A stretch of 8,778 nt of DNA from Flavobacteriales bacterium UBA3442. GTDB taxonomy: Bacteria > Bacteroidota > Bacteroidia > Flavobacteriales > Schleiferiaceae. Of this stretch, positions 1 to 6,423 are shown piece by piece. The translations under genes and the position numbers were made by a program. The notes under the pieces were generated by a model, which saw nothing but the letters and a program-made list of their open reading frames with translations, was not told the DNA's origin and made no database searches. The stretch lies in the NCBI GenBank assembly GCA_002378565.1, contig DFSH01000060.1:1926-10703 (forward strand), in the 5' to 3' direction. How positions within the stretch are numbered: the first letter of the stretch is position 1; every line of letters starts with the position of its first letter.

Positions 1-237
1 TTGTGTCATGATTATGTGGTTCCAAGCATTGGCATTGTACATCACTTTGACTTTTACCGATTGGACAACGAATCTGAAGCTGAAAATCTGGGTTTGTCTG
101 ATTATTTTGCATCAGGACAGCCCTGTTGGATGGAATGGTCGGAGAAAATCCCGACCTTGATGCCTGAAAACGTGGTTACTGTGTCCATTGTCGTCCTAGA
201 GGATGGCGCGAGACAGGTGACCCTTAGCCAATCATGA
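1..237 (+). CDS. tsaE: TsaE, tRNA t6A biosynthesis ATPase (3' part)
   Basis: C-terminal 78 codons of TsaE, the small P-loop ATPase that works with TsaB and TsaD to add the threonylcarbamoyl group to A37 of ANN-decoding tRNAs in the cytoplasm. The motif HHFDFYRL (residues 14-21 of the visible part) matches the HFDxYRL motif of the family. It is followed by LGLSDYF (30-36) and MEWSEKIPTLMP (44-55), which matches the usual (V/I)EWxE...LP segment. The Walker A loop lies upstream of the window, so the gene is 5'-partial and the TTG at base 1 is not a supported start. The stop overlaps the start of ald as ATGA (234-237), which suggests co-transcription and translational coupling. Identification is by motif recognition and is quite secure. 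Confidence 0.9.
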   Translation: MCHDYVVPSIGIVHHFDFYRLDNESEAENLGLSDYFASGQPCWMEWSEKIPTLMPENVVTVSIVVLEDGARQVTLSQS

Positions 238-1421
238 GCATGCAAGTAGACCCCACATACGCAACCCAAGAAGAGCGATTGTTGACCAAACAGTCTTACC
301 ATTCCATGAAAATTGGCGTTCCCTTGGAGACGTCATTGGCTGAAAATCGAGTAGCCATCACCCCGGAAGGTGTTCACATGCTTGTGTCACAGGGTCATGA
401 ATTGATTGTGGAACGGGGAGCAGGCATGGCAGCGAGGTACAGCGATCATGCCTATTCAGAGGCTGGCGCACAGATTGCAGATGACCGGCAAACGGTCTTT
501 CAATGCCCTATGTTGCTCAAGGTTGAGCCCCCATCAAAAGATGAGTTGAGCCTAATGCCAGGTAAGCAAATTCTTTTCTCTGTGCTGCAGCCAAACATGC
601 TCACCAAGGCCTACTTACAAGCCATGGTAGACAAGCAGATGACAGCTATTTCCTATGGCGGCATCAAGGATGAACAGGGCAGAGCCCCATTCATCCGGAG
701 CATGGCTGAAATTGCAGGCAATCAGGCCATCACTGTGGCCATGGAGTACCTCTCAACCTGGTCTGATGGCAAGGGCTATGTCATGGGAGGTATCACAGGC
801 GTGCCACCAACAGACGTGGTCATCATTGGTGCGGGTACAGTGGGAACCGTTGCCGCTAAATTGGCGACAGCCATGGGGGCATCGGTCAAGGTGTTTGATG
901 CATCGTTGTCACGAATTAAGGCCTTGACCGATCAAGTCGGGCATGGAATTTACACCTGCACTTTGCAGCCACAAATCCTCGCAAAAGCCCTTGAGCGCTG
1001 TGATGTAGCCATTGCATCCCTGCGACCTATTCAGGGAAGAACCCCGGTTGTTGTGTCTGAGGACATGGTCATGCAAATGAAACCCCGATCCCTCATCGTG
1101 GACATCAGTATCGATCACGGTGGATGCTTTGAAACCTCAGAAGTGACCACCTGGGATGCGCCCGTGTATACCCGCCACCAAGTGGTGCACTTTTGTGTGC
1201 CAAACATCACCTCTCGGGTAGCCCGGACCGCTTCCTTTGCCTTGAACAACTTGACTTCACCGCTCTGCCATGAGATTGCTAACATGGGGGGCTTGGGTCA
1301 AGCACTTCGGCTCAGTGACAACCTTCGACCTTCAGTCTATGCCTTTCATGGAACCCTTACAGACCAGGACATGGCAGACCGATTTAACCTCCCTTCAACA
1401 CCCTTGAGTCTCCTGGTATGA
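234..1421 (+). CDS. ald: Alanine dehydrogenase (Bacteroidota-type)
   Basis: 395 residues, close to the usual length. It is expected to catalyse NAD-dependent interconversion of L-alanine and pyruvate plus ammonia in the cytoplasm. The N-terminal AlaDh/PNT domain begins with MKIGVPLETSLAENRVAI (25-42), where R39 is the conserved substrate arginine and K96 (LLKVEPP) the conserved lysine. The NAD fold has GAGTVG (199-204) followed by D222 at the end of the second strand. D294 in DISIDHGGCFE corresponds to the catalytic aspartate. The position of the usual catalytic histidine reads VLQPN, so Q119 stands there; from memory, Gln is common in the Bacteroidota branch. The first 24 residues form a short extension with a QEERL segment that also resembles this branch, which supports the ATG at 234. 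ATGA overlaps link it to tsaE upstream and to the small gene downstream. Confidence 0.9.
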   Translation: MSMQVDPTYATQEERLLTKQSYHSMKIGVPLETSLAENRVAITPEGVHMLVSQGHELIVERGAGMAARYSDHAYSEAGAQIADDRQTVFQCPMLLKVEPPSKDELSLMPGKQILFSVLQPNMLTKAYLQAMVDKQMTAISYGGIKDEQGRAPFIRSMAEIAGNQAITVAMEYLSTWSDGKGYVMGGITGVPPTDVVIIGAGTVGTVAAKLATAMGASVKVFDASLSRIKALTDQVGHGIYTCTLQPQILAKALERCDVAIASLRPIQGRTPVVVSEDMVMQMKPRSLIVDISIDHGGCFETSEVTTWDAPVYTRHQVVHFCVPNITSRVARTASFALNNLTSPLCHEIANMGGLGQALRLSDNLRPSVYAFHGTLTDQDMADRFNLPSTPLSLLV

Positions 1422-1807
1422 CAACATTTTTTGAACGATTCACCCGCTACGCTGTTGGCTTGGTGCTTGGAATCGCTATCTCGTACTTTTTCTTTGGAGA
1501 TAGAGATATTCAGTGCACCTATTTCCCCAATCAACGGGTATTGGCTGACCTGCATCGCAAATCTTGGCATGCAGAAGGTGAAGCCTTGTCAACTTGGCAA
1601 GTAAACTACCAGGGTGATAGCAATCTGTTGGGCGCTTTTTTGTTGCGTGGCGATGTGGATTTTTCTAAATCGCTCACCAGCACAAGGCATGACGTGGCTT
1701 ACCCCAGGTACCGCATTGAGCTCACATGGAAGGATGAACCCATGGATGCCTTGTTTGAGGTCAGGGGTGACTCTGTGGTCATGTTAGAGCTAGGACTTGT
1801 CGATTGA
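1418..1807 (+). CDS. Small one-helix membrane-anchored protein, DUF4258-like
   Basis: 129 residues. The N-terminus is a single hydrophobic helix (about 11-26, YAVGLVLGIAISYFFF) preceded by arginines, which suggests an anchor with the rest outside or as a peripheral domain. It is followed by CTYFPNQRVLADL (33-45). That segment resembles the CxYxPNxRVLxxI segment I recall in short Bacteroidota proteins annotated with DUF4258 and often found beside alanine dehydrogenase. The rest (about 60-125) alternates polar and hydrophobic residues, as in a small beta-rich domain. Function is unknown. It starts within the ald stop codon (ATGA, 1418-1421), so it is probably the last gene of the tsaE-ald operon. 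Its final 18 bases overlap the end of the convergent proline dehydrogenase gene. The family name is from memory; the reading frame itself is secure. Confidence 0.75.
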   Translation: MTTFFERFTRYAVGLVLGIAISYFFFGDRDIQCTYFPNQRVLADLHRKSWHAEGEALSTWQVNYQGDSNLLGAFLLRGDVDFSKSLTSTRHDVAYPRYRIELTWKDEPMDALFEVRGDSVVMLELGLVD

Positions 1808-2983
1808 TCGACGCCGCAATTCTTGTTGAATCAACCGCAGTTCACGGCCTGTTTGGCCCTTGATGCTGGTATTTTCTTCTGCCCGTCGAAAAAGGTAGGG
1901 CATCACTTTTTTCACGGGACCAAAAGGCAGGTACTTGACCACTGGGTGATGGGCCGCGGCCAAATTGAAGCTGAGGTGGTCACTCATGCCATAGAGCTGA
2001 GCAAACCAAACAGGTGCCTGGCCAGGTTTCCACCCACGATCTTCCAAGCTTTGCACGCCCATTGCGTTGCTTGATTCATTGTGTGAGGCAATCACCAAGG
2101 CGGCCTTTCCCGGTTCCATTGCGGTGCCAATTGCATCAAGCATGACTTGTGTGCAGTCATTGAACTCTTTGTCAGATCCAGCTTTGTCTGGCTGAATAGG
2201 GGAAGGGTATCCCATGGATTTGGCTCGTTCCCGTTCCTTTTCCATGTAGGCACCCCGCACCAACTTCACCCCGTAATGGATACCGTCCTGGGTTGCTTGC
2301 TCAAGGGCTTGTTTGAGGTACTCCACGCGGCCCATTCGGTAGCATTGTATGGTGTTCATAATGATGACCTTGTTTTGGTTGTGAGCCTTCATAGCTTCAT
2401 GCACCAATTGATCAATGGCATCCTGAATCCAGGACTCTTCTGCATCGACCATCAAGGGGACATCCAGATCTTCAGCCAGTTGTGTGATGCGATTCACGCG
2501 TTCCTTGACTGCTTGCCATTGCTGGGTTTCCTTTGCATTGAGGGCCTCTTGTGAGCTGATCTTGCACAGCAAATCTGCGCTGGCTAAGCCTGTCATTTTA
2601 AACACAGACAAGGGCACACCTTCTTCCACGGCAGCCAATTGAATGGTCTCCATGATGGTGTTTGCTGATGCTTCAAAAGCCGTTTCGCTTTCTTGACCCT
2701 CCACGGAATAATCTAGAATGGCGCCGATACCTTGTTGCCACAAGACCCTTGCCGCGGGGATGGAGCTGGTCACAGATTCCCCGCCACAGAACTGTTTGAA
2801 AACAGTGGATTTGATCAGCCCATTAACGGGTAGGTGAAGCCAGAAAGCGAAGCGGGTGAGTTGTTGGCTCAATGCCACCAATTTTGGGCTGGCCATTAAT
2901 CGGAACAAAAGGGCGCTTTGCCGGAGGTCATTGCTTCGTTTGGAGGCGAAGGCTATCTGGGTGTTTTGAAAATCCAAGGCCAT
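1790..2983 (-). CDS. Proline dehydrogenase (single-domain PRODH)
   Basis: FAD-dependent oxidation of proline to pyrroline-5-carboxylate, the first step of proline catabolism; electrons normally pass to membrane quinones. With the ATG at 2983 it has 397 residues, the size of the eukaryote-like single-domain enzymes of Bacteroidota. It is not a bifunctional PutA, and no pyrroline-5-carboxylate dehydrogenase gene is visible here. Motifs are VDAEES (179-184), KLVRGAYMEKER (240-251), ASHNESS (about 299-305), QLYGMSDHLSF (329-339), YLPFGPV (351-357) and RRAEENTS (366-373), the last being the arginine-containing C-terminal motif. A TTG lies 21 bases upstream, but the ATG reading MALDFQNTQIAF matches the family start. 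The TTG would also sit inside a likely -7 promoter element. The gene is divergent from aroB and convergent with the small membrane protein gene, overlapping it by 18 bases. Confidence 0.93.
   Translation of the reverse strand: MALDFQNTQIAFASKRSNDLRQSALLFRLMASPKLVALSQQLTRFAFWLHLPVNGLIKSTVFKQFCGGESVTSSIPAARVLWQQGIGAILDYSVEGQESETAFEASANTIMETIQLAAVEEGVPLSVFKMTGLASADLLCKISSQEALNAKETQQWQAVKERVNRITQLAEDLDVPLMVDAEESWIQDAIDQLVHEAMKAHNQNKVIIMNTIQCYRMGRVEYLKQALEQATQDGIHYGVKLVRGAYMEKERERAKSMGYPSPIQPDKAGSDKEFNDCTQVMLDAIGTAMEPGKAALVIASHNESSNAMGVQSLEDRGWKPGQAPVWFAQLYGMSDHLSFNLAAAHHPVVKYLPFGPVKKVMPYLFRRAEENTSIKGQTGRELRLIQQELRRRSIDKS
1799..1812. terminator. Short inverted repeat at the convergent gene end
   Basis: GTCGAT (1799-1804) and ATCGAC (1807-1812) form a perfect 6-base inverted repeat with a 2-base centre. 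In RNA this would be about a 5-bp stem with a 4-base loop. It covers the stop codon of the small membrane protein (1805-1807) and the last codons of proline dehydrogenase on the other strand. There is no T-tract on either side, so it is not a classical intrinsic terminator. A role as a weak bidirectional end signal is an inference from its position between two convergent genes. Confidence 0.25.
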
Positions 2984-3001
2984 GCTGAAAAATACTTGGT
3001 T

Positions 3002-3009
3002 CAAATATA
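3002..3009 (-). promoter_or_regulatory. Candidate Bacteroidota -7 element (TATATTTG) for proline dehydrogenase
   Basis: Read on the minus strand, this is TATATTTG, a full match to the Bacteroidota -7 consensus TAnnTTTG, in the 62-base gap between the divergent proline dehydrogenase and aroB genes. Transcription would start about 12 bases before the ATG at 2983, giving a very short leader. The -33 TTG is not clean: one TTG lies 24 bases upstream of the element and another 14 bases upstream, both slightly outside the usual spacing. I found no equally good element for aroB. The closest plus-strand string, CAACTTTG (3034-3041), is a near match but lies only 4 bases before the aroB ATG. Confidence 0.4.
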
Positions 3010-3045
3010 CTGCGCTGCCCTTCCAAAAAGTGGCAACTTTGTGCC

Positions 3046-4092
3046 ATGCAATGGGACAATTTCTTCTTCGGGCCTGTCAGGTTGGGCGAGCATGTCTTGG
3101 CTGATTTTCAGCAATGGCTGGATCAATTGGATGAACCCTTTTCAACGGTGCATGTCTTGGTTGACAGCAACACATTGACGCATTGCTTGCCAGAGCTGAT
3201 GTCACAAGTTCCTGCGCTGGCTCAATGTGAGGTGTTGGAGGTTGATCCTGGTGAGGAAACGAAAAGCATGGCCATCGTTGAGCAATGCTGGATGTCTCTG
3301 TTAGAAACGGGGGCAGACAGACAGTCTTTGTTGATTTCCCTGGGTGGCGGTGTGGTCACGGATTTGGGTGGCATGTTAGCTTCTACCTTCATGCGTGGCA
3401 TCGCCCATGTAAGCATTCCTACCAGCTTGTTAGGCATGGTGGACGCAGGCATTGGTGGCAAGCATGGTGTCAATGTCTTTGGCGTGAAAAATTTAGCAGG
3501 ATGCTTTCTTGAATCGGTCTATGTGGCCATTTGGCCTGGGTTTCTAAGCACCTTGCCTGATGAGCAATTCAGGGCGGGCTTTGCTGAGGTGGTCAAACAT
3601 GCCATCCTGTCCGGTGGAGAACTTTGGGAGGCTGTGCAAGGCCTAACGCATTTGCGCGACAGTGGATCAATGATCGACATGGCGGCTCAGGTTAAGATCC
3701 AAGCGGTCACGGCTGACCCATTTGAAAACAGCGATTCCCGCAAAGCTTTGAACCTTGGTCATGGCTTGGCACATGCCATAGAAACGGTTTCTCAGGGCCA
3801 GGTTTCACACGGTGATGCTGTGGCATCAGGCCTATGGATGGAGGTTGCTATGGCTGAAAATCTTGCATTGATTGATCCCGATGATGTGGCGGCCATTCAT
3901 GCAGTGCTTGATCGACACTGGCCACGCTGCACCTTCACGGAGGGGTTGTGGGAGGCGCTGCAGTCTGATAAAAAACGATCAAAATCCAAGGTGATGCTTT
4001 CCCTTTCAGTTGGCATTGGTAAAGGCATTGCTATGACAGAGGTTCAAGCAAAGGATGTTCACTCAGTCATAGCACATCATGTGGCATCCTAA
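3046..4092 (+). CDS. aroB: 3-dehydroquinate synthase
   Basis: 348 residues, normal length. It converts DAHP to 3-dehydroquinate, the second shikimate step, using NAD and a divalent metal in the cytoplasm. The nucleotide loop LGGGVVTDLGG spans 99-109. IPTSLLGMVDAGIGGKHGVN (124-143) holds the conserved aspartate (D133) and lysine (K139). Metal ligands expected from the family are E181 (FAEVVKH), H239 (NLGHG) and H255 (SHGDAV), and DKK (308-310) is the late conserved lysine pair. The metal-site segment reads NLGHGLAHAIE where most relatives have NxGHTxGHAxE, a mild departure that keeps both histidines. The ATG at 3046 gives MQWDNFFFGP, a plausible first strand. The end overlaps aroA by 14 bases, so the two are very likely co-transcribed. 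Confidence 0.95.
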   Translation: MQWDNFFFGPVRLGEHVLADFQQWLDQLDEPFSTVHVLVDSNTLTHCLPELMSQVPALAQCEVLEVDPGEETKSMAIVEQCWMSLLETGADRQSLLISLGGGVVTDLGGMLASTFMRGIAHVSIPTSLLGMVDAGIGGKHGVNVFGVKNLAGCFLESVYVAIWPGFLSTLPDEQFRAGFAEVVKHAILSGGELWEAVQGLTHLRDSGSMIDMAAQVKIQAVTADPFENSDSRKALNLGHGLAHAIETVSQGQVSHGDAVASGLWMEVAMAENLALIDPDDVAAIHAVLDRHWPRCTFTEGLWEALQSDKKRSKSKVMLSLSVGIGKGIAMTEVQAKDVHSVIAHHVAS

Positions 4093-5170
4093 GTTACCGT
4101 GGTCAAAGAGCTTAGCTAACAGAATCATGGTCAAACGCGCTGTGATGGCCATGCCATTGCCTGCGCCTGATGAGACCTGGTCGGAGGACATACAAGCCAT
4201 GCACCAGGTCTTGACAGCCACAGAGGTGGCTCAAGCTGGGGAGGCTGGTACCGCATTCAGGTTTGGTATGGCTTATTGGGCCTCCATGCCAGGTAAGCAC
4301 ATCTTATTGACCGGTAGTCAGCGCCTGTTGCAGCGTCCCATTGATCCCTTAGTCAGTGCATTGAAGCAAATGGGTGCTAGTCTGCATCGTGTTGATCATG
4401 GCTGGCAAATTGCAGGCCAACCGCTGTCCGGTGGGCGCATTGACATGGCCATGAATGTGTCATCACAATTTGCCTCGGCTTTGCTCTTGATTGAGCCGCG
4501 GATGGCTGAGCCCTTGATTTTACCTGACATGAGCGACATGGTGAGCTTGCCTTACGTACAGATGTCGCAATGGGTGAATCCTGAAACTTGGCCGCCAGAA
4601 CCCGATTGGAGTTCAGCCATTGTTTTTGCTTTAGCAGCAGTGATTGAGGGCAAGACATTGCGCTTGAACCTGAATTCAGACAGCCTGCAAGGGGATGCTG
4701 CATGGATTGATTGGGGACTGATGCTTGGTTTCCGCGTGACCCATGAAGCAAACAGCTTGGTGATACACCCTGGCAAGCCACAGATGCTGTGGGACTTGGA
4801 TTTGCGCGAGCAACCAGATCTTGCACAGCCTTTGGTGATGGCCTCGGTGGCATTGGGCGTTGAGGCGCAGTTCTCAGGCTTGTCAACCTTGATGGGCAAG
4901 GAAATTGACCGCATGAGGGCCTTGAAGGATGCTTTAAAGCAGCTCAATGTGATGGCTGATGTGGGAATTGAAACCATTGCTTTGGATGCCAGGGAGTGGC
5001 AGCCGTCTTATCAGAGCTTGTCGGTGGATGCGTCGGGCGACCATCGCATGGCCTTTGCATGGGCCTTGATGTCCTTGGTTCAACCCCTTCAAATCACGGG
5101 CGAGTCATCAGTGAGTAAGAGCTTTCCTGATTTTTGGTCTGAATGGAAGGCCTTGTTCAAGTCCACTTGA
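4079..5170 (+). CDS. aroA: EPSP synthase (3-phosphoshikimate 1-carboxyvinyltransferase), short N-terminus
   Basis: 363 residues. It joins phosphoenolpyruvate to shikimate-3-phosphate, the sixth shikimate step. Substrate-binding positions are present: K10-S11 and R15 in SKSLANR, GEAGTAFR (54-61), QRP with R86 (85-87), VSSQ (127-130), D247 in QPDLAQ, KEIDR (274-278), DHR (321-323) and K347 in SKSFPDFW. The lysine and arginine set argues for an active enzyme. It is short: only nine residues precede K10, against about 21 in the Escherichia coli protein, and the usual LPGSKS reads LPWSKS. A TAG at 4070-4072 closes the frame three codons upstream, so no longer start is available. The segment between R15 and GEAGTA is also compact, as I recall for other Bacteroidota. 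The start lies inside aroB; the end overlaps the convergent secreted-protein gene by 82 bases. Confidence 0.93.
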   Translation: MWHPKLPWSKSLANRIMVKRAVMAMPLPAPDETWSEDIQAMHQVLTATEVAQAGEAGTAFRFGMAYWASMPGKHILLTGSQRLLQRPIDPLVSALKQMGASLHRVDHGWQIAGQPLSGGRIDMAMNVSSQFASALLLIEPRMAEPLILPDMSDMVSLPYVQMSQWVNPETWPPEPDWSSAIVFALAAVIEGKTLRLNLNSDSLQGDAAWIDWGLMLGFRVTHEANSLVIHPGKPQMLWDLDLREQPDLAQPLVMASVALGVEAQFSGLSTLMGKEIDRMRALKDALKQLNVMADVGIETIALDAREWQPSYQSLSVDASGDHRMAFAWALMSLVQPLQITGESSVSKSFPDFWSEWKALFKST

Positions 5171-6423
5171 ATAACCAGCCGTCCAGACCATCCGCTGGGC
5201 CTGAATCGAGCCACTATTTTGCCTTTGATCAAGCCTTGATGTGTCAAGCCTATTTGCAGGTAGTAACCAGCTGACCGCATTCCCAAGGGATCCCCATGCC
5301 ACATTTTGCTGGCATGCCCACTCAAATACCCAGCTGCACTTTGCAGTCTCCACGCGGACCAATGCCTGTGCAATGCTAGGGAAGCACCGGATAGGTCCCC
5401 AAGTATGATTTGTGCGCTGCCATCTGGGTGAAGGTTTTGGAGGCTCAGACTTTGCTGGCCTTCAGATTGCTGCCATTGCAGGTTGAACCGTTGACTTTGC
5501 CATCGAATGCCTCCGCGTCCAGGTCGATGCCACAGCTGAAGGTCACCACCCCAATAGGGGATTGTCAGATCCATGCCCGGTCGTTGCGTTCTGCGCCAGG
5601 GGCTGTCGATCAATGGCAGGCTAATATGCGGCCGCTCCCCAGCAAGTCTGAAGAGCAAGGGGCCTCGAAGCAAAACGGTGAGCTGCCCTCCTGCCAGCCC
5701 TTGTTTGTCGCCCCAATGGCTGAGGATGAATGTTTGGTTGCGCAATTGATGCTGCCAGCCCATTTGTTCTAAGCCATGAAACAGGCCCCAAGTATGGGTT
5801 TGATTGGACCATGAGGCATGCAGGACGCCATGGGTGCTGCGTGAAAAGATCCATGGGTCAGTCTGAAGTGCAAAGGATGCATCAGGGCCCAGTCTGACAA
5901 GGCCAGGCCATTGCAATTGGCGACCTATTCGCCAAGCATCGTAAGCAATCAGTGGCCATAAGCCTGATGCCGTTGACCAAGAAAAGCCAATGAGCCGATG
6001 GCTTGGGTTTTCAAACTCACGCCGCCCCCTTCTTGTACTAAAAAGGCCCTGCATGCCAGCGATTTCTAGGCTGTCCATCTCCATAGCAAGCCATGCGAGG
6101 GCGTCAGTGGGTAGACCCATTTGTGCAACAAATGCCCCCAGCTTGAAGGCGGACCAGGGAGAAAGGAAGGGAATGTCTACGTAGCGATCGATGGGCCAAG
6201 CGCCGATGTACAAGGGCTGATCTTGCCAGGATGTTAAAAGGGCCTCCACGGAGTCCCTTTGGTTGAAGTGGTGATTAGGGTGGAGCTGAATGTAACGCTG
6301 GAAGCAGGCTTCACTCAGGGGACTCGCTTGCTTGTGTTGTTGAGCCCTGGCAGGTAGTCCACAGAAGACCATGGCCCCCACAAGGAAAAGCCAATGTCCA
6401 GTCGCCATGCGTCCCATTGCCAT
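5089..6423 (-). CDS. Putative exported outer-membrane protein with degenerate HHH-like N-terminal domain
   Basis: 444 residues from the ATG at 6423. Residues 1-27 form a signal peptide: Arg at 5, a hydrophobic core (GHWLFLVGAMVFCGLP) and an ARA/QQ cleavage site. In-frame ATGs at 6417 and 6408 are alternatives; 6423 was preferred because it, like 6417, keeps the arginine in the n-region. IPFLSPW (84-90) with the PTDALAWLAMEMDSLEIAGM segment (105-124) resembles the LPFLSPxQ...GPLxSxYELQxVPGF pattern of Bacteroidota ComEA-like helix-hairpin-helix proteins that continue into an outer-membrane barrel, but the glycine hairpins are poorly kept. The remainder (about 140-425) alternates aromatic and polar residues, as in beta-strands, and about 5% of residues are Trp. 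The C-terminal 20 or so residues (NKAF to the stop) are polar and run across the aroA end by 82 bases. DNA binding or uptake is not shown. The long open frame upstream of 6423 is a shadow of the next gene. Confidence 0.6.
   Translation of the reverse strand: MAMGRMATGHWLFLVGAMVFCGLPARAQQHKQASPLSEACFQRYIQLHPNHHFNQRDSVEALLTSWQDQPLYIGAWPIDRYVDIPFLSPWSAFKLGAFVAQMGLPTDALAWLAMEMDSLEIAGMQGLFSTRRGRREFENPSHRLIGFSWSTASGLWPLIAYDAWRIGRQLQWPGLVRLGPDASFALQTDPWIFSRSTHGVLHASWSNQTHTWGLFHGLEQMGWQHQLRNQTFILSHWGDKQGLAGGQLTVLLRGPLLFRLAGERPHISLPLIDSPWRRTQRPGMDLTIPYWGGDLQLWHRPGRGGIRWQSQRFNLQWQQSEGQQSLSLQNLHPDGSAQIILGDLSGASLALHRHWSAWRLQSAAGYLSGHASKMWHGDPLGMRSAGYYLQIGLTHQGLIKGKIVARFRPSGWSGRLVIQVDLNKAFHSDQKSGKLLLTDDSPVI
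5153..5174. terminator. Hairpin over the aroA stop codon
   Basis: TTCAAGT (5156-5162) and ACTTGAA (5165-5171) form a perfect 7-base inverted repeat with a 2-base centre. One G-U pair and two further T-A pairs extend it to 5153-5174, giving about a 9-bp stem with a 4-base loop in RNA. It covers the aroA stop codon (5168-5170). No T-run follows on either strand, so it is not a standard intrinsic terminator, but a stem at a stop codon facing a convergent gene fits a transcript-end or RNA-stability signal. On the minus strand it lies about 60-85 bases before the stop of the secreted HHH-like gene. Confidence 0.4.

Noticed and set aside
102..302. Minus-strand frame across the tsaE/ald junction
   Set aside because: It is antisense to the conserved TsaE C-terminus and the ATGA overlap, with no motif.
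2147..2554. Plus-strand open frame of about 135 codons
   Set aside because: It is antisense to the highly conserved core of proline dehydrogenase and has no recognisable motif; a shadow frame.
3034..3041. CAACTTTG as an aroB -7 element
   Set aside because: One mismatch to TAnnTTTG, no TTG at suitable spacing, and only 4 bases before the ATG.
4377..4977. Two minus-strand open frames within aroA
   Set aside because: They are Ser/Pro/Arg-rich low-complexity translations opposite conserved EPSP synthase motifs.
5410..5772. Plus-strand frame of about 120 codons opposite the HHH-like protein
   Set aside because: There is no signal peptide, motif or operon context, and the opposite strand has a signal peptide and beta-strand pattern.
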